Shown: in pieces, positions 1 through 8,575 of the stretch
Position numbering within the stretch: position 1 is the first letter of the stretch
Layout of the letters: each line of letters starts with the position of its first letter
Assembly: GCA_937863905.1 (NCBI GenBank)
Contig: CALMHV010000331.1
Span: 1-9,545, forward strand
Direction of reading: 5' to 3'
DNA: 9,545 bases
Origin: an uncultured Bacillota bacterium
GTDB taxonomy: Bacteria > Bacillota > Sulfobacillia > UBA995 > UBA9673
Made by a program: the position numbers and the translations under genes
The notes under the pieces: model-generated
What the model saw: the letters and a program-made list of their open reading frames with translations, nothing else
What the model was told of the DNA's origin: nothing
The model's database searches: none

Positions 1-999
1 GGGAGCGTCATCCTGCGCCCGGGTCTTGCGTCGGCGCCCCGCCCGCCCCGGCTTCTGCAGGACGACGATGTACTGGTGGGCGATGTTCGGGACGTAGGCG
101 TAGGGGTAGCCATAGGGCCGGAGGCGCGAGCCGGCCTGGTACCAGACGATCTCGCCCTTGGGGACGAAACCGGCCGCCTCGGCCCGCCGGGCAAGGTCGG
201 CATGAGTGAACAGGTACCGACCGCCCTGGTAGGCGTTGCGGACGATGACCGCCATGTACCGTCCTTCCTCCAGCACCCGGAGGCAGTCCTTGAACACGCC
301 CTCCATGGCCCCGAGGTACTCTTCGTACGAGCCGAGGTTGGCGAGGTCGGCGGGGTCATTCGAACTCATGTCGTAGTCCGTCCGCCGGTTGGCGTGCTCC
401 TGGTCGTACCGCCCGTCGCACATCGTGCGCTCGAGGTGGACGTTGTAGGGCGGATCGGTCACGAGGAACTGGAAGTGGCCGTCGGGGAACGCGCCCAGGG
501 CCTCGCGACAGTCCCCGGTCAGCATCTCCTGGGCCGGCAAGGGCCGCCCTTCGGCGGCGAGACGGGCCAGGACCTCGCGGTAGACGGCCGTCCAGCGTGG
601 GTTTATCTCCACGCCCACAGCTGGCCGCGGCGGGTCGCACAGCGACGCCCCGATGAGGGTGCCCCCGACGCCGGCGAACGGGTCGAGGACGCGTCCCTCC
701 CTGGTCGTGAAGAACTCGATGAGCTGGCGCATGAGTTCCGGGGGCTTGTTTGCCCCGTGGGCCTTCCGGAGGTCGTGCCCCCAGTCTCTGGGGTAGGTCG
801 TAACGAGCAGACTCTTGGTGAAGTACAGCCAGGACGCGCCGTCAAGTTCGTTGAGGGTGTTGTTGGGGTGGGGCGGGCCGGAAGGCGGAGCCGACCGCGG
901 AGTCCTCCCGCCGCGCCGGGACCCGACGGCTTCCCCGCCGGGCCGGGACCCGGCGGCTTCCCCGCCGGGCCGAACGGGTTTCCCGCTGTCTGGGGTCAT
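1..999 (-). CDS. DNA methyltransferase (N6-adenine/N4-cytosine type), 3' end beyond window
   Basis: Predicted S-adenosylmethionine-dependent amino-methyltransferase acting on adenine N6 or cytosine N4 in DNA. The 333 visible residues have no stop before the left edge, so the C-terminus is missing. A motif-X-like KPPEL lies at 85-89, the SAM-binding motif I DPFAGVGG at 106-113, an acidic motif II (VEIN) at 130-133, GD at 162-163, and the catalytic motif IV DPPY at 182-185. SAM site before DPPY is the opposite order to the common beta-class enzymes. Residues 1-45 are a Gly/Pro/Arg-rich low-complexity tail that includes a 9-residue tandem repeat. The ATG has AGAGGAG (1005-1011) 5 nt upstream, overlapping the stop codon of the NYN gene, so translation is probably coupled. 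No restriction endonuclease is visible. It could be an orphan regulatory methylase or part of a modification system continuing to the left; the target sequence cannot be read from the sequence. Confidence 0.88.
   Translation of the reverse strand, partial: MTPDSGKPVRPGGEAAGSRPGGEAVGSRRGGRTPRSAPPSGPPHPNNTLNELDGASWLYFTKSLLVTTYPRDWGHDLRKAHGANKPPELMRQLIEFFTTREGRVLDPFAGVGGTLIGASLCDPPRPAVGVEINPRWTAVYREVLARLAAEGRPLPAQEMLTGDCREALGAFPDGHFQFLVTDPPYNVHLERTMCDGRYDQEHANRRTDYDMSSNDPADLANLGSYEEYLGAMEGVFKDCLRVLEEGRYMAVIVRNAYQGGRYLFTHADLARRAEAAGFVPKGEIVWYQAGSRLRPYGYPYAYVPNIAHQYIVVLQKPGRAGRRRKTRAQDDAP
920..973. repeat. Two-copy 27-bp tandem repeat in the methyltransferase N-terminus
   Basis: Two adjacent 27-bp units (920-946 and 947-973) differ at only a couple of bases and encode RPGGEAVGS and RPGGEAAGS. 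The period is a multiple of three, so copy-number change would leave the reading frame intact. It lies in a disordered tail outside the catalytic motifs. Confidence 0.8.
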
Positions 1000-1009
1000 G
1001 GCGTCTCCT

Positions 1010-1771
1010 CTAGCCGACCTTGAACTCCTCGGACTCCAGAGTCTGCTTGACCCGGGGGTGGGTCAGGAGGAGCCGCATGACGCGCGACGGCCGACCCTGG
1101 TACTCTACGACCTCCTGGATGATCGCGCCCTGGCCGGATAGGGCGGCCATGTACTGCCGGATGTTCTCCTCCGGCACGTTGAGCGTCTCCGCGCAGCACT
1201 GCGCGGTAGCCCCGAAAGTGATGGCCGACCGCTCCTGCTGGGACTTGGCTATGAAACGGATGATGTCGTCGAGAACGGGGGCGCCAAGGTCCATCTCCAG
1301 GCGGTGCAACTCCTGCACGAAGGACGCGGCCGCCTTCAACTCCCCGCTGATGTTGCCCTCGATGCCCAGGATGCCCACAACCTTGGCGTGGCGGATTCTC
1401 AGGCGCGCCACCACCCCGCTGAACTGCCCGTCACCGGTCATCAGAAGGAAGGTGGCGATGTCGGGCCGGTCGAGAAGGGTCTGGTAGATGTTGTCCAGCA
1501 TGGCGAAGTCGGTGTAGCTCTTTGCTCTTCCGTCCACGGAGCCGGTGGGAGCGGAAACCGCGTCAATGCTTGCCGTCCGCAGCTTCGGCGCCTCGCGCCG
1601 GAGCGGCTCGGTGTTGAAATCGCCAAACGCCACCGCATGTTCGATGCAGCCGACCTCCATCGCCGCGGCGATGATCCGCTGCGGGCTGACGGGCGCCTTC
1701 CAGTAGTTCAGGGAGGTCAGAACCGCGTACTCATAATCGACGAACAGGGCGACGCCGGACTTCTTGGCCAT
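1010..1771 (-). CDS. NYN/LabA-like (PIN-like fold) protein with C-terminal winged-helix-like region
   Basis: Predicted 253-aa cytoplasmic protein. Residues 5-150 look like an NYN domain, a PIN-like fold often found in metal-dependent RNases: hydrophobic strand plus VDYEY (Asp12), FGDFN (Asp51), YTDFAMLDNIY (Asp88, Asp93) and TGDGQF (Asp114). Two usual positions differ: the first motif lacks the common Asn, and the SGDSDF-type motif has Gln at 116 instead of Asp, so nuclease activity is uncertain. Residues about 158-235 are helical, followed by a short hairpin, like a winged helix that could bind nucleic acid. The start is ambiguous: ATG at 1771 is used here, but an in-frame TTG at 1777 sits 8 nt after AGGAG (1786-1790), and a GTG at 1786 overlaps that site. 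It lies 36 bp after rmuC and 10 bp before the methyltransferase, in the same operon. The family call is fairly sure; the substrate is unknown. Confidence 0.8.
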   Translation of the reverse strand: MAKKSGVALFVDYEYAVLTSLNYWKAPVSPQRIIAAAMEVGCIEHAVAFGDFNTEPLRREAPKLRTASIDAVSAPTGSVDGRAKSYTDFAMLDNIYQTLLDRPDIATFLLMTGDGQFSGVVARLRIRHAKVVGILGIEGNISGELKAAASFVQELHRLEMDLGAPVLDDIIRFIAKSQQERSAITFGATAQCCAETLNVPEENIRQYMAALSGQGAIIQEVVEYQGRPSRVMRLLLTHPRVKQTLESEEFKVG

Positions 1772-1785
1772 GCCCAAAACCCCCA

Positions 1786-1792
1786 CTCCTCT
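1786..1792 (-). promoter_or_regulatory. Shine-Dalgarno site of the NYN gene
   Basis: AGAGGAG lies 14 nt before ATG 1771 but 8 nt before an in-frame TTG (1777-1775). Spacing favours the TTG, codon preference the ATG. The choice changes only two residues. Confidence 0.5.
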
Positions 1793-1807
1793 AAGAAGAT
1801 CTCAAAT

Positions 1808-3016
1808 CTATGTGGTCTGTTCCTCGCTCCGCTCGCCATCGAAGAGCGACGTGGCGGCCGCTTCCCGGTCCCCGGGCGTCTCCTCCCCAGCGCTCGGCCC
1901 CGCCCCGTCCCCCAGCGCCTGCTGCTCGGCTACGGCCGGGAGCGCCCGGACCAGAACCAACGACCGCTTGATCTGGTTGGCTATCTGCTTGACCTCATCG
2001 TAGGCGTTTTCGATCATCGTCGCCCCCCGGTGGATGCTGTTGTCGAGGACCTTGTCCAGGGAGTCGACGTTGCGTTCGATCTCGGCCAGGGCGTGGTCCA
2101 GGCTGTCGAGATCCACGCTCCGCGAGTACTTGAGGTGCAGGTTGTACAGGTTCAGCACATAGGGGACGATCATGCTGTAGGGCATGATGATGACCCCCTG
2201 GCTGTAAGCCTCGAAGGCGAGTTCGTGGCAGTGGGGGTAGGCCGCGTCGGGGATGGCGGCGATGGCCTTGTCCGTGGTCGTCAGGGGGTCGATGTACTGG
2301 GCCACTTCGCGGACCTTGCGGCGAATCTCCGTCCGCACCTCGATGACGGCCTTCTGCCGGGCCTCCGGCTCGGTCTCGGTGGCCAGGCGTTCGATCGCCG
2401 CCGTCGCCGGCCACTTCGAATCGATGGCCATGCGCCGGCTGCTTCCGGCCAGCACCAAGGCGTACTCGACGACCTTGCCCCGCACCCGGAAGTTGCGCTC
2501 GATCATCTCCGGCGGGAAGCTCGAAAAAGCGCGGTCAAGGATGTTCTCGCCGGCCGCGCCCTTGGAGGGCGCCCCGGCCAGGACCGACTCCAGGTGCTTG
2601 ACGGCCTGGGCCACTTCGTCGTCCCGCGACTTCCTCTCGCCGAGTTCCGTGCGGACCAGGGCCACGAGGTTCTTGGCCTCGGTAATCTCGCGCTGGAGAG
2701 CCGTCTGGACCTGCCCGGTCTTGTCGGCCAGGCCGGCCGTCGTCATCTCGACCCGCTCCCGGAGGCTGCCCAGCTGGGTCCGCAGTTCGCCCTGAGCCTG
2801 ACCGAGGATACCGAGACTCTGGCGGACCTGGCCCAGGTCGACGGCAGCCGCCGACAGCGTCGTAGAAAGGGTGCCGGTGAGCTGGTCGAGCTGAGCTTCC
2901 ACCCGCCCGCTTGACGCCGGGCGCCGCGAGAACAGAACCGCGATGAACACGGCGGCCGCTGCCAGGACCACGCCCACCAGAAGGACGAAAACCCCCGATC
3001 CGTCCGGCCCGACCAT
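1808..3016 (-). CDS. rmuC: RmuC family DNA recombination protein
   Basis: Predicted 402-aa membrane-anchored RmuC protein. RmuC is linked in E. coli to limiting rearrangement at inverted repeats, and its core has a PD-(D/E)XK nuclease-like fold. Here a single transmembrane helix (about 9-29) is followed by a long coiled coil (about 35-145), then the RmuC core: KGAAGENIL (152-160), VVEYALV (Glu184), AIDSKWP (Asp199, Lys201) matching the acidic and D-x-K nuclease positions, IPDAAY (255-260), then helices to about 370. The last 30 residues are low-complexity. The frame stays open upstream to 3328, but that stretch is antisense-free overlap with tdk; ATG 3016 is chosen because GAGGGG (3025-3030) lies 8 nt before it and the membrane helix follows directly. 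Gaps are 46 bp to tdk and 36 bp to the NYN gene. Acidic Glu replaces the more usual Asp at 184, a conservative change. Confidence 0.93.
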   Translation of the reverse strand: MVGPDGSGVFVLLVGVVLAAAAVFIAVLFSRRPASSGRVEAQLDQLTGTLSTTLSAAAVDLGQVRQSLGILGQAQGELRTQLGSLRERVEMTTAGLADKTGQVQTALQREITEAKNLVALVRTELGERKSRDDEVAQAVKHLESVLAGAPSKGAAGENILDRAFSSFPPEMIERNFRVRGKVVEYALVLAGSSRRMAIDSKWPATAAIERLATETEPEARQKAVIEVRTEIRRKVREVAQYIDPLTTTDKAIAAIPDAAYPHCHELAFEAYSQGVIIMPYSMIVPYVLNLYNLHLKYSRSVDLDSLDHALAEIERNVDSLDKVLDNSIHRGATMIENAYDEVKQIANQIKRSLVLVRALPAVAEQQALGDGAGPSAGEETPGDREAAATSLFDGERSEEQTT

Positions 3017-3062
3017 CAACCCAGCCCCTCTCGCTTCTCCAAACCGGCGCTCGCGCGCCCCG

Positions 3063-3674
3063 TCACTTCTTGAAGGACGGCACGTCGGTCGTCGCCGCGA
3101 CGCGGCGGCCCGCCCGGGCGCACTTGCGGCAGCGAGCCTCGTACTTCTCGGCGCCCCCGACCTCCTTGGTCTCCGAGGTCGTGGTGCCCCGGCCAAACGA
3201 GATCCAGGCCTCGTCGCCGCAGCACATGCAGATAGCCCGCAGCTTGATGGCCTCTTCCGCCGTCGCGGCCAGAGCCGGCATGATACCGAAAGGGCGGCCG
3301 TAGCGGTCCATGTCCAGACCGGCGGCAATCACCGTCTTCCCCTGGTTGGCCCATTCGTTGGCCGCCTCGACCAGCCGGTCATCAAAAAACTGAGCTTCGT
3401 CGATGATGATGACCTCGGTGTCCGGCTCCACAGCCGCCAGGAGAGCCGGCGTGTTCGGGACCGGCACGGCCTGCACGGCGAGCCCGTCGTGGGTGACAAT
3501 CTCGCTCTTGGAGTACCGGCCGTCGTCGTACTTGAAACACTGAACCTTCTTCGAGGCCGCTCTGGCCCGCAGGACCTCTCGGAAGAGGGCCATCGACTTC
3601 TGAGCGAACATGCTCCCCCAGTAGACCTTGAGCAAAGTTCTGCCTCCCTTGGCGAACAGGACCCTGGATGCCAT
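3063..3674 (-). CDS. tdk: Thymidine kinase (type II, zinc-binding) with altered P-loop
   Basis: Predicted 203-aa thymidine kinase, which phosphorylates thymidine with ATP in the dTMP salvage pathway. Length and motif order match the type II family: P-loop region at 20-27, the DEAQFF segment at 92-97 (Asp92 metal ligand, Glu93 catalytic base), the GLDMDRYGRPFG lasso region at 119-130, and zinc ligands Cys149, Cys152, Cys182 and Cys185, with Tyr178 just before the second pair. The oddity is the P-loop, GSMFAQKS: families usually read GPMFSGKS/T, so Pro is replaced by Ser and the Gly before the catalytic Lys26 by Gln. ATG 3674 gives the usual length, but its Shine-Dalgarno is weak; an AGGAGG at 3696-3701 is 21 nt away, and the frame stays open to GTG 3827. 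It is the first gene of the leftward operon. The family call is firm; whether it is fully active is not. Confidence 0.9.
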   Translation of the reverse strand: MASRVLFAKGGRTLLKVYWGSMFAQKSMALFREVLRARAASKKVQCFKYDDGRYSKSEIVTHDGLAVQAVPVPNTPALLAAVEPDTEVIIIDEAQFFDDRLVEAANEWANQGKTVIAAGLDMDRYGRPFGIMPALAATAEEAIKLRAICMCCGDEAWISFGRGTTTSETKEVGGAEKYEARCRKCARAGRRVAATTDVPSFKK

Positions 3675-3769
3675 GATTCGGCGGCGCCCCCAAGGCCTCC
3701 TGTGGCTCCAGCTCACGAGAAAGAATTGGTCAGGAGTTAACAAGAAGTTCACGGGTGCGGGAGAGGAAG

Positions 3770-3783
3770 CGGCGAAGTCGCCG
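3770..3783. repeat. 14-bp inverted repeat, possible operator
   Basis: CGGCGA-AG-TCGCCG is a perfect 6-bp-arm inverted repeat placed between the two divergent operons, where a regulator could bind. Short GC-rich palindromes are frequent by chance in DNA this rich in GC, so the regulatory reading is weak. Confidence 0.25.
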
Positions 3784-3883
3784 ATAAGTGAGTGGTTTGG
3801 CCGAAAGGATGGCCGACGCCTGGGCACAATCTAGGCCGGTAGCGTGGCCAACGGGCAAGCGCCGTTGCCGGTTCATCCAGGGC

Positions 3884-3888
3884 AGGAG
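3884..3888 (+). promoter_or_regulatory. Shine-Dalgarno site deciding the adaptor start
   Basis: AGGAG sits 10 nt before the in-frame GTG at 3899. No comparable site precedes the earlier in-frame GTG at 3788 or the ATG at 3809, which supports the shorter protein. Confidence 0.55.
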
Positions 3889-3898
3889 CCGATGGGTC

Positions 3899-5712
3899 GT
3901 GCGGAAGGGCAATGCCGGCAGTCGCAGCAGCGGAAGCGGAAACGGCATCTGGAGCCAGGTCGGGAAGTACCGGACCGTCATCATCGTCTCGCTGGTAGTC
4001 CTCGTGCTCGCCGGGGCCCTCATCGGCCTCCGGTCGGTGCGGGCGGCCGCCAGCCGGGCCCGCGCCCAGGCCTCGGCCTACTCCACGGCCAAGGTGACCA
4101 CGGGAACCCTCGATGTGACCATCACCGGGACGGGCACGCTCCGACCCGCGACCCGGCAGGAGTGCCTCATCACGGCCGGCGGCACGGTCGTCTCGGTGTC
4201 CGCCCAGCCAGGCCAGGCCGTGGTCGCCGGCGAGACATTGCTCGTCATCTCGAACGAGAGCCTCTCCGACCAGGTCGAACAGGCCCGCCTCCAGTTGCGT
4301 TTGGCCCAGATCGACCTTGATTCCATGACGCGTCCGGGCAGCGGGGCGGCCACCGCCGCCGATGTAGCCGCCGCCCGCGCCGCAGTCGAAAACGCGCGTC
4401 TGGGCCTTGACCGGGCCCAGGACAACGTGGAGCACCTCACCTTGAGGGCGCCTTTCGCCGGCCGGGTCTCCGGCCTCGTCTTCCGCGCCGGGCAAGAGGT
4501 TCCGCCCGGGGCGACCCTCCTCTACCTCGCCACTCAGGCTAAGCTCAAGGCCATCCTTCTGGTACCGGAGGACGAGATCAAGCACTTGGCCATCGGGGCC
4601 GACCTGACCGTGACGATCACCCCTCTCAGCCGCGACCTGGGAGGTCACGTCTCGGCCATCTCCGCTTCGGGCACCGTCGGCGACCGCGGGGCCGTGAACT
4701 ACCAGGTCAGCGTGTCCCTGGACGACTCCGATCCCCGGGCGCGCGGCGGCATGAGCGTCAGCGCCCCGGTCGGCGGGAAGGGAACCGAGGCTCACGACCC
4801 GGTGAAAGTGTACGGGACCCTGGCCTACGACCGGTTCGAGGCCCTCGTGACGGCCACCGGCGGCACGGTCTCGACCGTCGCTGTGGCGGAGGATGAAGCG
4901 GTCGTCGCCGACCAGGTCCTGATGACCCTCCAGAGCGGCGAGGCCATCGCCACCCTCGCCGGCGCCCGGGCCGATCTGACGCGGACCGAAGAGCGGTTGG
5001 CCCAGCTCACTGATCCGGGACCGTCCTCCTATCCCGCGGCCCAGATCGAGAAGGCTCGGTTGCGCGTGGCCGAAGCCAACATCGCCCTCGGTGGTCTGCA
5101 ACGCCAGCTCGACGACCTGACCGTCAAGGCCGCTTTCGATGGCACGGTCACCGACGTGACCGTCTCCGCCGGTGAGGAGGTTCGGCCGAACACCCGCGTG
5201 GCGGCGGTCGCCGACCTCTCCGAGGTGCAGGCGGTCATCCTCGTGGACGAACTCGCGGTGGCCAACCTCGCCCCCGGACAGTCCGCGATCGTGCGCCTCG
5301 ACGCCTTGCCCGGCGAGACGTTCGCGGGCACCCTGGGCAGCCTGTCCCTCGAAGGCGTCCTCAAGGACGGCGTCACCAACTACGAGATTCACATCACCTT
5401 CGCCGGCGACCCGCGGCTGCGGGCCGGGATGAGTGTCTCGGCCTCGGTCCAGGTGGCGCGGCGCGAGAACGCTCTGCTCGTCCCGGTGGAAGCCGTCTAC
5501 GGGGCTGGCCGGCAAGCCTCCGTCCAGGTCATGGTGAACGGCAAGCCGGAGCCCAGGAGCGTTGTCGCCGGCCTCAGCAACAGCACCTACACCGAGATCC
5601 TCTCCGGCCTCAGCGAGGGCGAGACCGTTGTCACCGGCAGCCTCGAGACGAACAACAACCTCTTCGGGCCGCCAGGACAGCACAACCCCGGGAGCGAGTC
5701 CGGAGGCGGCCT

Positions 5713-5716
<4 letters not shown>
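3899..5716 (+). CDS. Membrane fusion/periplasmic adaptor protein with two tandem adaptor modules
   Basis: Predicted 605-aa HlyD/MacA/YknX-type adaptor that would link the ABC transporter encoded next to it to its substrate outside the membrane. Short cytosolic N-terminus, one transmembrane helix (about 24-44), then two full modules. Module 1 (about 70-291): lipoyl half GGTVVSVSAQPGQ (94-106), helical hairpin 121-180, second lipoyl half TLRAPFAGRVSG (181-192), beta barrel to GGMSVSA (283-289). Module 2 (about 300-518) repeats this: GGTVSTVAVAEDE (321-333), hairpin 348-407, TVKAAFDGTVTD (408-419), RAGMSVSA (508-515). A membrane-proximal domain follows (about 525-581). Ordinary adaptors have one module and about 350-420 residues. 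Hairpins of about 60 residues look too short to reach an outer-membrane TolC channel. GTG 3899 is chosen for its AGGAG at 10 nt and closeness to the membrane helix; the frame is open back to 3788. Its stop overlaps the ATPase start. Confidence 0.9.
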
Positions 5717-6455
<739 letters not shown>

Positions 6456-6459
<4 letters not shown>

Positions 6460-7631
6460 ACCTCTTCGAGAGCTTCCGCCTGGCCTTCAACGGACTGCGG
6501 GCCAACAAGATGCGCAGCTTCCTCACCATGCTGGGGGTCATCATCGGCGTCGGCGCGGTCATCGCCCTTGTCTCCGTCGGCACCGGGGCGAGCCAAGAGG
6601 TCACCACGCAGGTCGAGGCCTTGGGCTCCAACCTCGTCATCGTCATGCCGGCGAGCGCACGCGGCCGCGACCTCCGGGTGGAGGACGCCGCGACCATCGA
6701 AGAGCGCGTGGCGGGGGTGGCTCACGCCGTGCCCACCCTACGCGAGTCGGCGACGGTCATCTGGACCGGCCGCTCCATCGACACCGATGTCGTCGGCACG
6801 ACCGAGTTCCTCCCCGAAGTCCAGAGCCACCCCGTCGCCCAGGGCCGCTTCCTGTCGGGTCAGGACGTTCTCTACCGCCGCTTCGTGGCCGTCCTCGGGG
6901 CCACGGCCCGGAACAATCTCTTCGGGCTACGCGACCCGATGGGGCAGGAGATCTACATCTCCGGGTATCCTTTCACCGTCATCGGCGTCATGGCCGAAAA
7001 GGGCGAGGGCGGCCTCTTCACCCCCGACCCCGACGACCGCGTCCTTATCCCCGTCACGACGGCCCAGCGCCTCCTGGGGACGAACAAGATCGGGTCCATC
7101 TATGTCAGCGTCAACCAAGGCGCGAACGCCGACCTGGTCACCAACCACATCCAGCGCATCTTCGAGGTCCGCTTCGGCGACGCCGACGCCGTGCAGGTCT
7201 TCAGCCAGCAGCAGATACTGGCCGCCGTGGGTAGTGTCACGGGCATCCTGACCATGCTGCTGGGGGCCATCGCCGGCATCTCCCTCCTCGTCGGCGGTAT
7301 CGGCATCATGAACATCATGCTCGTCTCGGTGACCGAGCGGACGCGCGAGATCGGCGTGCGCAAAGCCGTGGGCGCCAGGAGCCGGGACATCCTGGCCCAG
7401 TTCCTTGTGGAGTCGGTCATCATCAGCCTCGTCGGCGGGGCCATCGGCATCGCCCTGGGCATGCTCGGCTCGGCGGCCATATCCCGCCTCGGCAACGTCC
7501 CGTCCGTCGTCTCCCTAAGCTGGGTGGCCATCGCCTTCGGCTTCGCCGCCGCCGTGGGCGTCTTCTTCGGCATCTACCCGGCCATGCAGGCTTCCCGCCT
7601 CGACCCTATCCAGGCCCTGCGGCACGACTGA
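6456..7631 (+). CDS. ABC transporter permease, MacB/FtsX type
   Basis: Predicted 391-aa membrane subunit with MacB topology: transmembrane helix 1 (about 21-43) after the typical LRANKMRSFLTMLG stretch, a large extracytoplasmic domain (about 44-260), then three helices of the FtsX domain (about 262-291, 312-339, 351-374). The cytoplasmic loop ERTREIGVRKAVGAR (294-308), which contacts the ATPase, is well conserved, as are GIYPAMQASRLDPIQALR near the end. Length is normal for the YknZ/MacB permease without a fused ATPase. The GTG start overlaps the ATPase stop by 4 bp; the only candidate ribosome-binding site is the G tract just before it, so expression probably depends on translational coupling. 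It ends 35 bp from the convergent rsgA stop; no terminator with a T-run is visible in that gap. Confidence 0.95.
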
Positions 7632-7666
7632 GGACGGCCGGCCAAACCCTCCCAAGACCTCAGACA

Positions 7667-8575
7667 TCAGGGGTCGTCCCGGCGCCGCAGCCGCACGTAA
7701 CTCTTGTAGCGGGCCTCGTCGATGGCCCCCTCCTCCACCGCCGCCTTCACCGCGCAGCTTGGCTCGTGGGTGTGGCTGCAGTCCCGGAACTTGCATCCCC
7801 CCGCGGCCTCGACTATCTCGGGGAAGACCCCGCCGATGTCCTCCGCGGCGTCCTCGAAAAGGCCCAGGGACTTCACCCCCGGCGTGTCGGCCAGGTAGCC
7901 GCCGCCGGGAAGGGGAAAGAGGCGGCTCGCGCTGGTCACGTGCTGCCCCTTGTCCTTCCACTCGGCAATGGGCCTCGTCCTGAGATTGAGGCCGGGAAAC
8001 ATGGCGTTGAGCAGGCTGCTCTTGCCCACGCCCGACTTGCCGGCCAGGCACGAGATCAGCCCCTGCAGCCGGCCGCGCAACTCCTCGACGCCCTGACCGG
8101 TCGTCGCGCTCGTCAGGAGGACCTCGACCCCGTTGCCGGTGAGCGGCGCGACCCAGGACCGGATAAGACTCTCCTCCTCGAGATCGCATTTGTTGACGAC
8201 CACAATGGCCTTCATCCCGCCCCGCGCGGCCGTGACCAGGAAGCGCTCCACCAGGGAGCGCTGGAAGGCCGGCTGCCGGGCCGATTGAACCACGACCAAG
8301 AGATCAAGGTTGGCCGCCGTGACATGCGCGTACCCGCGGAAGCCCGGGCGGACCAGTTCCGTCCGCCTGGGCTTCACGTCCTCAATGACGCCCTGCCCGT
8401 CGGGAAGAAGGCTGACCTCGACCTCGTCGCCCACGACGACCAAGCTGGTCACGCGTAGCTGCTTCTTCTTCAGGCGCCCCCGCAGGACGCAGGGCACCTC
8501 CCGCCCGTCCAGGGCCACCCAGAGGAGGGCGCCCTCGGCCCGGGTCACCAGGCCGGTATCCACGCTAGACCGCAA
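7667..8575 (-). CDS. rsgA: Ribosome small subunit-dependent GTPase A (complete copy)
   Basis: Predicted 302-aa RsgA (YjeQ), a circularly permuted GTPase that binds the 30S subunit late in assembly. An OB-fold (about 5-65) precedes the permuted GTPase: G4 NKCD (128-131), G5 TSA (145-147), G1 GKSGVGKS (169-176), switch Thr214, G3 DTPG (230-233). The C-terminal zinc domain shows the family spacing C-x4-C-x-H-x5-C (Cys261, Cys266, His268, Cys274). All active-site motifs are present and length is normal. The start is taken as TTG 8575, which has GGAGG (8584-8588) 8 nt upstream and lets the N-terminus align with the upstream paralogue; GTG 8563 or 8548 are alternatives giving 298 or 293 residues. 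The gene overlaps the truncated paralogue by 11 bp and is probably translated with it. It converges with the export operon. Confidence 0.93.
   Translation of the reverse strand: MRSSVDTGLVTRAEGALLWVALDGREVPCVLRGRLKKKQLRVTSLVVVGDEVEVSLLPDGQGVIEDVKPRRTELVRPGFRGYAHVTAANLDLLVVVQSARQPAFQRSLVERFLVTAARGGMKAIVVVNKCDLEEESLIRSWVAPLTGNGVEVLLTSATTGQGVEELRGRLQGLISCLAGKSGVGKSSLLNAMFPGLNLRTRPIAEWKDKGQHVTSASRLFPLPGGGYLADTPGVKSLGLFEDAAEDIGGVFPEIVEAAGGCKFRDCSHTHEPSCAVKAAVEEGAIDEARYKSYVRLRRRDDP

Larger units (their letters stand above)
3675..3898. other. Divergent intergenic region between tdk and the export operon
   Basis: About 220 bp between two divergent gene starts, so it should hold promoters for both operons. 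No convincing -35/-10 pair is visible on either strand. It contains a 14-bp inverted repeat (3770-3783) and an AT-richer patch at about 3721-3750. Both flanking frames stay open into it (tdk to 3827, the adaptor to 3788), so part could be coding if longer starts are used. Confidence 0.5.

Noticed and set aside
76..1023. 315-codon plus-strand frame at the left edge
   Set aside because: It is antisense to the methyltransferase, whose DPPY and FAGVGG motifs are intact; the translation is a Gly/Val/Pro-rich shadow.
1304..2914. 536-codon open frame on the plus strand
   Set aside because: It is antisense to rmuC and the NYN gene, both recognisable families, and shows no domain or ribosome-binding site of its own.
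3017..3328. N-terminal extension of RmuC
   Set aside because: The extra residues lie over the tdk coding sequence in another frame, are Arg/Ala/Pro-rich without family similarity, and precede a better start (GAGGGG, ATG 3016, membrane helix).
3749..5683. 644-codon open frame antisense to the adaptor gene
   Set aside because: Its translation is low-complexity, rich in Gly, Arg, His and Asp with no family resemblance, and it mirrors the adaptor, whose domains and operon context are clear. GC-rich third positions keep antisense frames open.
7632..7666. Bidirectional terminator between the convergent permease and rsgA genes
   Set aside because: The 35-bp gap holds a GGCCGGCC palindrome but no stem-loop with a T-run on either strand.
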